Source: Streptomyces sp. CB01635 (GTDB lineage Bacteria > Actinomycetota > Actinomycetes > Streptomycetales > Streptomycetaceae). From it: DNA of 64,000 bases. The notes under the pieces were generated by a model. It made no database searches. It was given only the letters and a program-made list of their open reading frames with translations, and had not been told where the DNA came from. Within the stretch, counting starts at the first letter, position 1. Every line of letters begins with the position of its first letter. The DNA lies in contig NZ_NNBL01000004.1 in assembly GCF_002803065.1 (NCBI RefSeq), forward strand, positions 191,831 through 255,830. The letters run 5' to 3'. This document shows positions 8,097 through 15,474 of the stretch, piece after piece. The position numbers and the translations under genes are program-made.

Positions 8097-9292
8097 GCCG
8101 GCGCCGCCTCTCCGCGCGCGCCGAGCGCCTCGGCCCGCAGCCACGCCGCCCGGCGCAGCGCGGCGACCGCCGGGTCCAGCGGATCGCCGGAGTGGCCATG
8201 GGCGGCGGAGAGGACCTCGTCGACCGTGGTCAGACCGCCCAGTTCGGCGCGGAGGCCGCGGCCGAGCGAGGTGACCGCGCCCTCCTCGCGGGCCCGGTCG
8301 CGGCAGTGGAACGCCAGCTCGCACGCGGCCAGGCACTCCGGCGCGTACGTCGCGGGCACCGACTCGACCGCTTCCGTGAGTTCCTCCGCGGGTCGCGTGA
8401 CGTCGAAGCAGGTGCCCTCGGGGAGCGCGTCCGCGATGTCCTCGATGCGGGTGAGCCGCTCCAGCTGCCGCCGCGTCACCGACAGCTGCTTGCGTACGTC
8501 GACGGCGGACGCCGCCGGAAGGTTGCTGAAGTCCTTGGGGCAGACGAGCAGGATCCGGTGCCTGACCTCGGGCGCCGGGTCCAGGTGCCCGGCGACCCGC
8601 TCGAGGGCCAGCACGTACACCGCGGCCTGGCGGGCCGCGGCGCCGACCTTCGCCGCGTCCGCGCTGCCGTCGATCATCGGGAAGGACTTGATCTCGACGA
8701 CCGTCCACGTCCCGTCGGGGTGCACGACCACCGCGTCCGGTTCGAGGAAGGCCGGGGTGCCCGCGACGTCGAGCGCAAGCATGGGGTGCTCGAGGAACGT
8801 CCAGGCGCCGGAACCGGCCGCCTCCGCCGTCGCCTCGCGCAGCGCGAGCGCCGTACGGGCCGTGCGGCCCTCGGGTCCGACCGCCGTCAGATCCGGCGTA
8901 CGCGCCTCGCCCGGCACCGGCTCGGGCCCGCCGCCCATGCGCTCGTGCACGAGTCGGAGCAGCTCCGCGCCCCCGTCGGCCTTGACCTTCGCCTCGAACG
9001 CGTTCCCCCGCGTGAACGCGAACTGCGACTGGCCGAATCCGGACGGCGCCCCGAGCGCGTCCGCGAGCAGCGCCTTGTCGACGCCCGCCCCGTCGAGCAG
9101 CGCGCGCCGCCTGCACCCCGGGTTCGCGGCGAGCGCCGCCAGCGCCCGCGCGTCGAGTGCCCGTGGCGCTATGTCGGCGCCACGCAGCTCAGCGAGCTGC
9201 TGCCGCAGCGCCGTCCCCCGCGTCGGAGGAGCGGGCACCCGGGCCGCCGCCCGGTCCTGTACTGACCTTGCGCTGTCGGGGAATTCGCTCAC
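8087..9292 (-). CDS. RecB/Cas4-type PD-(D/E)XK nuclease with predicted Fe-S cluster
   Basis: A 401-aa protein with the RecB nuclease signature in order: RGNAFEAKV (motif with Glu), FLEPDAVVVHPDGTW (Asp), VVEIKSF (ExK) and QAAVYVLAL (QxxxY). One Cys near the N-terminus (NPGCRRRALLD) plus a C-terminal CLAACELAFHC give the four-Cys arrangement of 4Fe-4S nucleases (AddB, Cas4, Dna2), though the C-terminal spacing is C-x3-C-x5-C rather than C-x2-C-x5-C. I place the start at GTG 9292; TTG 9322 and GTG 9316 are in frame but no candidate has a strong ribosome site. The first ~35 codons overlap the tail of the PAP2 gene. It should cut single-stranded DNA ends, working with the helicase two genes downstream. 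Confidence 0.82.
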   Translation of the reverse strand: MSEFPDSARSVQDRAAARVPAPPTRGTALRQQLAELRGADIAPRALDARALAALAANPGCRRRALLDGAGVDKALLADALGAPSGFGQSQFAFTRGNAFEAKVKADGGAELLRLVHERMGGGPEPVPGEARTPDLTAVGPEGRTARTALALREATAEAAGSGAWTFLEHPMLALDVAGTPAFLEPDAVVVHPDGTWTVVEIKSFPMIDGSADAAKVGAAARQAAVYVLALERVAGHLDPAPEVRHRILLVCPKDFSNLPAASAVDVRKQLSVTRRQLERLTRIEDIADALPEGTCFDVTRPAEELTEAVESVPATYAPECLAACELAFHCRDRAREEGAVTSLGRGLRAELGGLTTVDEVLSAAHGHSGDPLDPAVAALRRAAWLRAEALGARGEAAPACR

Positions 9293-10166
9293 CCGCCGAA
9301 GTCTGGCACTCCCCACTGACAATCGAGGACGCCGCCGTGGAGGCCGGGGCGGGAGAGGTGCGGCGGGGCCGTACGGAACCGGCCGTCGGCGCCCGGCGCA
9401 CCCGGGCCCGTACGAGGTCCGCGGCCCGCGTCACGCGCCGGCTCACCAGGAATCCGAGGCCCATCACGGCCGCCCCGGCGAGCGCGTCGAAGAAGTAGTG
9501 GTTCGCGGTGCCCATCACCACGAAGGCGGTGATCAGCGGATAGGCGATACCGGCCGCCCTGACCAGCGGCGTACGGCCGTGGCGCCACAGCATGACCCCG
9601 CACCACACCGCCCAGCCGACGTGCAGGCTGGGCATCGCCGCGTACTGGTTGGTCATGCTGCCGAGCCCGCGCGGGGCGCTCGCCTGGCCGCCCCACCAGC
9701 CCCACGAGCTGTACTGGGCCATGGTGTCGACGAACCCGTGGCCGGGGGAAAGCAGGCGCGGCGGGCAGGTCGGTACGAGGGCGAAGCCGATCAGGCCGAT
9801 CAGGGTGGAGGTCATCAACCAGGTCCGGGCGGCGCGGAAGTGGACGGCGCGGCTGCGGAAGAGCCAGATCAGGATGCCCGGCGTGACGAGGTAGTGCAGT
9901 GAGGCGTACCAGAAGTCGGCGGGGACACCGATCCAGGCCTCGGAGGTGAAGAGACGGTTCAGCGGGTGTTCGAGGTTGAGATGGAGTGCCTTCTCGGCCC
10001 GGAGTATCGCGAGGCCGTGGTCCACGGCGGTCGACACCTCCCCGCGCACCATGAGCCGGCCCGCCGAATAGGCGGCGTACACCAGCAAGAGCACCGGCAG
10101 TTCGGTCCACCAGCGCAGCCGGTCGCCCTCTGTCGCCGCAGTGGGCGGTGCCTCGGTCTGCGACAT
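9189..10166 (-). CDS. PAP2-family membrane phosphatase/phosphotransferase
   Basis: A 325-aa integral membrane protein (ATG 10166, GGGAG 8-9 nt upstream). The first ~260 residues carry about six hydrophobic segments. The PAP2 signature is present as VPTCPPRLL, AAMPSLHVGWAVWCG (catalytic His region) and GTANHYFFDALAG (second His). The pattern resembles the inositol-phosphoceramide-synthase/AUR1-like branch, so lipid head-group phosphotransfer or dephosphorylation at the membrane is likely. The last ~70 residues are Ser/Arg/Gly-rich, have no domain character and overlap the nuclease gene start for 104 nt. Either the tail is dispensable or the nuclease starts later. It heads the minus-strand cluster that includes the nuclease and helicase, but no functional link is evident. 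Confidence 0.85.
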   Translation of the reverse strand: MSQTEAPPTAATEGDRLRWWTELPVLLLVYAAYSAGRLMVRGEVSTAVDHGLAILRAEKALHLNLEHPLNRLFTSEAWIGVPADFWYASLHYLVTPGILIWLFRSRAVHFRAARTWLMTSTLIGLIGFALVPTCPPRLLSPGHGFVDTMAQYSSWGWWGGQASAPRGLGSMTNQYAAMPSLHVGWAVWCGVMLWRHGRTPLVRAAGIAYPLITAFVVMGTANHYFFDALAGAAVMGLGFLVSRRVTRAADLVRARVRRAPTAGSVRPRRTSPAPASTAASSIVSGECQTSAGERIPRQRKVSTGPGGGPGARSSDAGDGAAAAAR

Positions 10167-10390
10167 CCCGCCGCTCCCCCTTAACTCCGTGTACGGCGGC
10201 CCGTGGCCATGTGGCTCACTTTACGGTGTATGTGTCCGCCTGGAAGGGGCGCCTCCGACCCACGAAGACGCAACGATCACCCGGGAGGTTGCCTGAATCC
10301 CGGGTGAGCGATGATGGAACGAGCGGGCGCGCCTGGCCTGACTTATCGGTACATGGCAGCCCTTTTCACCCGTCCTCGGAAAGGTCACCC

Positions 10391-10996
10391 ATGGCACCGC
10401 GCATCCTGTTGGCCCGGCATGGACAGACGGAATGGTCACTGTCCGGACGGCACACCGGCAGGACCGACATCCCCCTCCTCGAAGAGGGACGGCGCGGCGC
10501 GAAGCTCCTCGGCGAACGTCTGCACCGGTCGCCCCTCGACGGACTCCCCGGGGCCGAGGTGCGCACCAGCCCGCTCTCCCGCGCGCGCGAGACCTGCGAC
10601 CTCGCCGGCTTCGGCGACCGGGCCACCGAGTGGGACACGCTCATGGAGTGGGACTACGGCGCGTACGAGGGGCTGACCCCCGCCGAGATCCAGGAGCGGC
10701 GCCCCGGCTGGTTCATCTGGCGCGACGGAGTCCCCGAGGGCGAGACACTGGAGCAGATGACCGCGCGTGCCGACGAGGTCGTCGCCTGGGCCAGATCCGA
10801 GAACCGCGACGCCCTGGTGTTCGCGCACGGCCACATGCTGCGCTCCATCGGCGCGCGCTGGCTGGGCCTCCCGCTCGACTTCGCGGCCCGCATCCGCCTC
10901 AACCCGACGTCACTGTCGGTCCTCGGCTGGGCCTACGGGGATCCGGCGATCGAGTCGTGGAACGACATCGGCCACCTCGCGGGCCACGAGGGCTAG
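10391..10996 (+). CDS. Histidine phosphatase family protein (phosphoglycerate mutase-like)
   Basis: A 201-aa cytoplasmic phosphatase. The RHG motif LLARHGQTEWS occurs at residues ~6-16, giving the phospho-accepting His. The acid/base region is EWDYGAYEGLTPAEIQER, and the second catalytic His is in LVFAHGHMLRS. The length is typical for the short cofactor-dependent phosphoglycerate-mutase-like branch. Such proteins in actinobacteria act on small phosphorylated metabolites, and the substrate cannot be told from the motifs. The start ATG 10391 has AAGG 7 nt upstream. It is a single-gene unit, divergent from the PAP2 gene and convergent with the TPR regulator (29-nt gap). Confidence 0.85.
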   Translation: MAPRILLARHGQTEWSLSGRHTGRTDIPLLEEGRRGAKLLGERLHRSPLDGLPGAEVRTSPLSRARETCDLAGFGDRATEWDTLMEWDYGAYEGLTPAEIQERRPGWFIWRDGVPEGETLEQMTARADEVVAWARSENRDALVFAHGHMLRSIGARWLGLPLDFAARIRLNPTSLSVLGWAYGDPAIESWNDIGHLAGHEG

Positions 10997-11025
10997 GGCC
11001 TCGCCGACAGCGGCGCCGGTAGGGC

Positions 11026-12423
11026 TCACGCCGTGCGCGGAGCCGATGCGTGCTGCTCCAGGAACGCCGAGACGCCCGACGCCCTGCGGTGCGGAAGGAG
11101 CACGCGCGCGGTGGTCGCCAGCATCGACTGGATGCGCGACGACTGGACCTCGGTCAGCAGGTGCAGGACCCGCATCCCCGCGGACGCGGCCTCGTCGGGC
11201 TGTCCGGCGCGCGCGAGGTCGTCGGCCAGCTCCGCCGTGTACAGGGCGATGTTCCGGGTGAAGTGCGGGTCCTGGAGGGCAGCTGCGCGGCGCGCGTGCC
11301 GGGCGGCGCGCGTCCAGTCGCCCAACGCCGAGTAGCACTGCGCCTCCAGGCCCTCCAGCTCGGCCTCGCCGTAGAACGTCATCCACTCCGGGTCGTCGTC
11401 CGACCGCCCGCGCGCGAAGAGGGCCTGCGCCCGGGCCAGCGCCCGCTCGCACCCCGTACGGTCCCCGAGCCCCGCCCAGCCGCCGGCCTCGCGCAGCGCG
11501 AGCAGCGAGAGCAGTCTCGGCGAGGCCAGCTGGGCCGCGACGCGCGTGGCCGCCTGCGCCGCCCGCACCGCCTCCCGCGGCCGCCCGGCGTCCCGCGCCA
11601 GGAACGCCGTGTTGCAGAACGCGTGCGCCTCGAGGGCCGGGTCGCCCGCCACGCGCGCGGTGGCCAGTGCCTCCGCGTAGTGCGAGCGCGCGTCGTCGAA
11701 GCGGCCCGAGTCGTGCGCCAGCCAGCCGACGGAGATGGCCAGTTCACCCGCCCCGGCCTGGAGCCGCTCGGCCGTGCCGGGCGCCGCCGTCCCCGCGTCG
11801 AGCAGCGCGAACGCCGTACGCAGCGGGGCCGCGGCCCTCTTGTAGAGCCCGTCGGCGCCGTGCCGGTCGTCGAGCAGCCGGATCCGGCGGATGGCCTCCT
11901 CGACCGCGCCGACACCGGCCGCGGGCGCCGCGCGCCCGCCGTGGCCCGCCGCGGTCGACTTCGCCGCGTGGGCTGCCGTGCCGTCGGCCGCGATGCCGAA
12001 GGGCGCCAGGGAGGCGATGGCCACGGTGGCCGTCCCTCCGGTCATGAATGCGCGACGCCGCACGTCGCTCTCCTCGTCGTGGTGCGGGTACTCGAACTCG
12101 GTGTGCGCGAGGGGTACGGGGTCTGCGGGGCGCGCCGCCCGGCCGCGTACGGCCGAGCGGGGCGCGAAACCCATGTCCGTGAGCGAGCGCCCGGGGAACA
12201 TGTGCAGGAACACCCGCTCGTACGCGTAGTTGGGGCAGCGGATCTCGCCGGCCTCCACCCGCCCGATGTAGCGCGCGTCGCAGCTGACCCGCTCGCCGAT
12301 CTCCCGGGCGGCCCGTCGCACCGCGGCTGCGAACTCGCCGGGAGAGCGCTGCCCACGCAGCCGCCTGAAGGCGAGATTCGGCCGCGGGGACTGCGTTGAC
12401 GATGCCACCGGTGACGGCGTCAT
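11026..12423 (-). CDS. NsdA-like HTH/TPR developmental regulator
   Basis: A 465-aa regulator, start ATG 12423 (GAGAGGG upstream; an upstream in-frame GTG at 12540 is not favoured). Residues ~18-85 form a Cro/C1-type helix-turn-helix-like region (FRRLRGQRSPGEFAAAVRRA through ARYIGRVEAGEIRCP). A twin-arginine-like segment RRRAFMTGG plus hydrophobic TATVAIASLAPFG lies in the middle (~121-144). The remaining ~300 residues are tetratricopeptide-like helical repeats (SHYAEALATARVAG, RHARRAAALQDPHF). This architecture matches NsdA, a negative regulator of antibiotic production and sporulation in Streptomyces. It may be a paralogue rather than NsdA itself. It is divergent from a small Prim-Pol-like gene. 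Confidence 0.75.
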   Translation of the reverse strand: MTPSPVASSTQSPRPNLAFRRLRGQRSPGEFAAAVRRAAREIGERVSCDARYIGRVEAGEIRCPNYAYERVFLHMFPGRSLTDMGFAPRSAVRGRAARPADPVPLAHTEFEYPHHDEESDVRRRAFMTGGTATVAIASLAPFGIAADGTAAHAAKSTAAGHGGRAAPAAGVGAVEEAIRRIRLLDDRHGADGLYKRAAAPLRTAFALLDAGTAAPGTAERLQAGAGELAISVGWLAHDSGRFDDARSHYAEALATARVAGDPALEAHAFCNTAFLARDAGRPREAVRAAQAATRVAAQLASPRLLSLLALREAGGWAGLGDRTGCERALARAQALFARGRSDDDPEWMTFYGEAELEGLEAQCYSALGDWTRAARHARRAAALQDPHFTRNIALYTAELADDLARAGQPDEAASAGMRVLHLLTEVQSSRIQSMLATTARVLLPHRRASGVSAFLEQHASAPRTA

Positions 12424-12711
12424 GACCGGGCCCTCTCGTGCGAACCGTGCCGGATCACCGGGGAGTTGGGTCTCTGTGGGCCCTGGTGCAACCCCTGTTC
12501 CGACGGGGCACGAAGGTACCTGCTGTAACGACCCCGACACACAGTGTTTAGCTACAAACCGGATATCTCACCCCGCATCCGCCATGAAGTGCCATCCTTT
12601 GCGGCGGCGTACCGCCGTAGCTGTTGACGCTTACGGGCGTTGAACCTTGCGGGGCCGGAGCGGTCGCGTTCCGGTCGTGCAACCCGTACGCGAGAGCGAG
12701 GAGGGGCTGAC

Positions 12712-13149
12712 GTGTTGGAGGCATCACTTTCGACGGCGCGGCACCGGCCGACCCAGGACCACAGCGCGCCACCCCGTGACAGTGCGTCCTGCGACGTGGT
12801 GACCGTCCCGGCCCGGCAGGGCCTCGAAGCGGTCGACATCCTGCGCCGCGGCGCCACCGAGGCCGTCGGCCCGGTCCTGCACGACGGGGACTGCGACACC
12901 CTTGGCTTCCTCGTGCCGCCCGGCACCGCCGACGGCTGGGACGTCCCCGGCAGCGCCTGCACCCACACCCCCGCGTCGTCCTCGCAGAAGCGCGGCCCCG
13001 GTGCGGGCCCCGTGCCGCCCGCCCCCGTGGAGGGCGGCGGCTGGCTGCTCCCGCCCGGCGAGGCCGAGCTCGTCACCGACCCGACGGTCCTGAGGGCGGC
13101 ACTCGACGAGGCGGCCCGCATGATCGAAGCCGCGGACAACTGCTGCTGA
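12712..13149 (+). CDS. Small Prim-Pol-like protein divergent from the NsdA-like regulator
   Basis: A 145-aa protein. GTG 12712 is the start, with GGAGG 9 nt upstream. I recognise no catalytic motif, but its order of short motifs mirrors the gene at 3913-4539: SCDVVTVPARQG against AFDVVNVPSMFG, AVGPVLHDG against GPVAAHRGR, FLVPPGTADGW against FAAPGTAHRLP, and GWLLPPGEAELVTDP against RWVVAPDTLHPWLPG. It therefore appears to be a shortened relative of the Prim-Pol-N-like family. It shares a 288-bp divergent promoter region with the NsdA-like regulator. Function unknown; the pairing suggests co-regulation or a shared developmental role. Confidence 0.65.
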   Translation: MLEASLSTARHRPTQDHSAPPRDSASCDVVTVPARQGLEAVDILRRGATEAVGPVLHDGDCDTLGFLVPPGTADGWDVPGSACTHTPASSSQKRGPGAGPVPPAPVEGGGWLLPPGEAELVTDPTVLRAALDEAARMIEAADNCC

Positions 13150-13227
13150 GGCCGCCTGCCGGGCGCCTGTGGGCCCTGGCCCAGCGGCCGCTGGGCCGAC
13201 TGGTCGCCGCCCGTCGATAATGGACGG

Positions 13228-14109
13228 ATGGCAAGGGCAAGGGCAAAGAACAAGCAGGCCGGAGCGGCCCGTGGCGGCCGGGAGGCCGTCGTCGAGGCCG
13301 TCGACGGCGGGCTCGCCGAGCTGATACCCGACCGGGACCGGCCGCGCGCCTGGACGCTGCTCGTGGACGGTGCCCCGCAGTCGCATGTCGACCTCGGCGA
13401 TCCCGGGCACCTCGAATTCGAGTACCAGCGCAGGATCGGCCATGTCATCGACCTCGCCGTGGACAAGGGCCGCCCCGTGCACGCCGTGCACCTGGGAGGC
13501 GGCGCCTTCACCCTCGCCCGTTACATCGCCGCGACCCGCCCCCGCTCCACCCAGCAAGTGGTCGAACGCGACGAGGCGCTCATCCAACTGGTGCGCCGCG
13601 AACTGCCGTTGGACCCCGGCTCCCGGATACGCGTCCGCGCCGGTGACGCCCGCGAGGGTCTCGCGAAACTCCCCGACGGCTGGGCCGACCTCCTGATAGC
13701 CGACGTGTTCAGCGGAGCGCGTACGCCCGCACACCTCACCAGCGCCGAGTTCCTCACCGAGGTACGCCGCGTGGTCAAGCCCGACGGGTGCTACGTCGCC
13801 AACCTCGCCGACGGGCCGCCCCTCGCGCATCTGCGCGGCCAGATCGCCACCGCCGCGGCCGTCTTCCCCGAGCTCGCCCTCGTCGCCGACCCCGCCGTCC
13901 TGCGAGGCAAGCGCTTCGGCAACGCCGTGCTTGTCGCCTCCGGCCGGGTGCTGCCCGTTGCCGAACTGACCCGGCGCGCGGCCGGTGATCCGCACCCCGC
14001 CCGTGTCGAACACGGCAAGTCCCTCTCGGACTTCACCGGGGGAGCCGGTGCCGTCAGCGACTCGGACGCCGTCGCTTCGCCCGCTCCTCCGCCTTCCGTC
14101 TTCCGGTAG
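13228..14109 (+). CDS. Spermidine synthase-like methyltransferase-fold protein
   Basis: A 293-aa protein with the Rossmann fold of spermidine synthases. After ~70 residues comes a LEFEYQRRIGHVIDL segment, then the nucleotide-binding glycine loop AVHLGGGAFTLARYI (motif I), the acidic end of strand 2 (VVERDEAL), RVRAGDAREGLAKLP (motif II region) and ADLLIADVFSGARTP. In true spermidine synthases the last region includes a catalytic Asp. The set here is compatible with, but does not prove, polyamine synthesis. Many actinobacterial proteins of this type are annotated only as fused MFS/spermidine synthase relatives. The start ATG 13228 is followed by a Lys/Arg/Ala stretch. The gene converges with the lipoprotein-like gene at a 4-nt gap. 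Confidence 0.78.
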   Translation: MARARAKNKQAGAARGGREAVVEAVDGGLAELIPDRDRPRAWTLLVDGAPQSHVDLGDPGHLEFEYQRRIGHVIDLAVDKGRPVHAVHLGGGAFTLARYIAATRPRSTQQVVERDEALIQLVRRELPLDPGSRIRVRAGDAREGLAKLPDGWADLLIADVFSGARTPAHLTSAEFLTEVRRVVKPDGCYVANLADGPPLAHLRGQIATAAAVFPELALVADPAVLRGKRFGNAVLVASGRVLPVAELTRRAAGDPHPARVEHGKSLSDFTGGAGAVSDSDAVASPAPPPSVFR

Positions 14110-14113
14110 ACGT

Positions 14114-14665
14114 TCAGTACTTGGCGACTTCCACACTCGGCGCGTGGTCGTGCCACGTGCAGAACACCGAGACCTTGTCCGTGCCCGAGGTGAACTCCAC
14201 CCTGATCCACGTCGAGTCCTTCCACACCTGCACCGACCAGCCGGCCGCGGGTGTCGCCGAGACCAGCGTCGCCGAATCCTTGCCCAGGTCGAACACGGCA
14301 CGGCCGCCCGCTGTCGCGTAGCCCTTCACCGTGCCGGACGCCGACGCAGACGCGGGCGGCTTCGCGGAGGTGCTCGGTTTCTCCGGGCGGCTCGGGGACG
14401 GGGTGGCCGAGCCGGGGGAGTGCGACGGCTTCTGCGATGCGGAGCGGGACGGCGACCCTGACGGTGACGGCTCCGGGCGGTGCGTCGACGACGACCGGGC
14501 CTCCACCGCTCCCGCGGCGATCGGCACCGCACGCGGCGGGTCGTACGCCGTGCCCGCCATCACCGTGTGCACGCCCCACCACGACAGCGTGACGGCCGCG
14601 CCGGTGGCCAGCAGCCAGGCAGCCGTGTGAACAAGTCCTCTGCGCATGGGGTGCATCGCGGCCAT
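14114..14665 (-). CDS. Secreted or membrane-anchored hypothetical protein with Ser/Pro linker
   Basis: About 183 aa. Three in-frame ATGs at 14665, 14656 and 14647 are possible, with none clearly favoured by a ribosome site. One hydrophobic segment (HTAAWLLATGAAVTLSWWGVH) follows Arg-Arg and acts as signal anchor. A ~60-residue linker of Ser, Pro, Arg and Lys (PSPSGSPSRSASQKPSHS) comes next. The C-terminal ~70 residues are folded-looking with Trp and one Cys (AAGWSVQVWKDSTWIRVEF, VSVFCTWHDHAPSVEV). I infer an extracytoplasmic domain facing the cell wall. No family is recognised. It is divergent from the response regulator, with about 100 nt for both promoters, so it might be a target or accessory of that system. 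Confidence 0.7.
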   Translation of the reverse strand: MAAMHPMRRGLVHTAAWLLATGAAVTLSWWGVHTVMAGTAYDPPRAVPIAAGAVEARSSSTHRPEPSPSGSPSRSASQKPSHSPGSATPSPSRPEKPSTSAKPPASASASGTVKGYATAGGRAVFDLGKDSATLVSATPAAGWSVQVWKDSTWIRVEFTSGTDKVSVFCTWHDHAPSVEVAKY

Positions 14666-14766
14666 ACTGCCGCACCCGCCACACCCGTGTCCCGGGGGGA
14701 CCGGGGTTGCCCCGGACCTGGGCGGAAGGAGGACCGGGGTCCCCCGTATGGCGTACGGTGCCGCCC

Positions 14767-15474
14767 ATGGCAAGTGTGCTCGTGGTCGAGGACGACCAGT
14801 TCGTGCGCTCGGCCCTCATCCGGCACCTGGCCGAGGCCTCCCACACCGTACGGAGCGTCGGCACGGCCCTGGAGGCGCTGCGCGAGGTCGCCCATTTCCG
14901 TTTCGACGTCGTGATTCTCGACCTCGGTCTGCCCGATCTGGATGGATCCGAGGCATTGAAGATGCTGCGCGGCATCACCGACGTACCCGTGATCATCGCC
15001 ACGGCCCGCGACGACGAGACCGAGATCGTCCGGCTCCTCAACGACGGCGCCGACGACTACCTCACCAAGCCGTTCTCGCCCGAGCACCTGTCCGCCCGCA
15101 TGGCCGCCGTGCTGCGCCGCGCGCGCTCCAGCGCCGCCGCCGAGCCGCCCTCGCGCCTCCTCCAGGTCGGCGGCCTCGCGATAGACCCGCTGCGGCGCCA
15201 GGCCGAGCTGGACGGGGCGCGGCTCGATCTCACCCGGCGCGAGTTCGACCTGCTCACCTTCCTCGCGGGCCGGCCCGGCGTCGTCGTACCCCGCAAGGAA
15301 CTCCTCGCCGAGGTGTGGCAGCAGTCGTACGGGGACGATCAGACCATCGACGTGCATCTGTCGTGGCTGCGCAGGAAACTGGGCGAAACGGCCGCACGGC
15401 CGCGCTATCTGCACACCCTGCGGGGCGTCGGCGTGAAGCTGGAGCCGCCGCGGCCGGAGGGCGGGCCGGCATGA
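14767..15474 (+). CDS. OmpR-family response regulator
   Basis: A 235-aa transcriptional regulator. The receiver domain (1-120) has the acidic pair VVEDDQ, phospho-acceptor Asp52 in VVILDLGLPDLDG, the Thr of IIATARDD and Lys in YLTKPFSPE. The C-terminal winged helix (about 140-228) includes LTRREFDLLTFLAGRPG, the recognition helix region QTIDVHLSWLRRKLGE and the wing YLHTLRGVGVKLE. The start ATG 14767 is chosen over an upstream in-frame GTG at 14707 because the receiver begins directly after it. Stop and kinase start overlap as ATGA, so expression is coupled. The signal sensed is not deducible. Confidence 0.92.
   Translation: MASVLVVEDDQFVRSALIRHLAEASHTVRSVGTALEALREVAHFRFDVVILDLGLPDLDGSEALKMLRGITDVPVIIATARDDETEIVRLLNDGADDYLTKPFSPEHLSARMAAVLRRARSSAAAEPPSRLLQVGGLAIDPLRRQAELDGARLDLTRREFDLLTFLAGRPGVVVPRKELLAEVWQQSYGDDQTIDVHLSWLRRKLGETAARPRYLHTLRGVGVKLEPPRPEGGPA

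Noticed and set aside
6333..9902. A 1189-codon plus-strand frame across the nuclease-helicase region
   Set aside because: It is Arg/Ala/Gly/Ser low complexity, has no motifs and lies opposite three genes with clear motifs.
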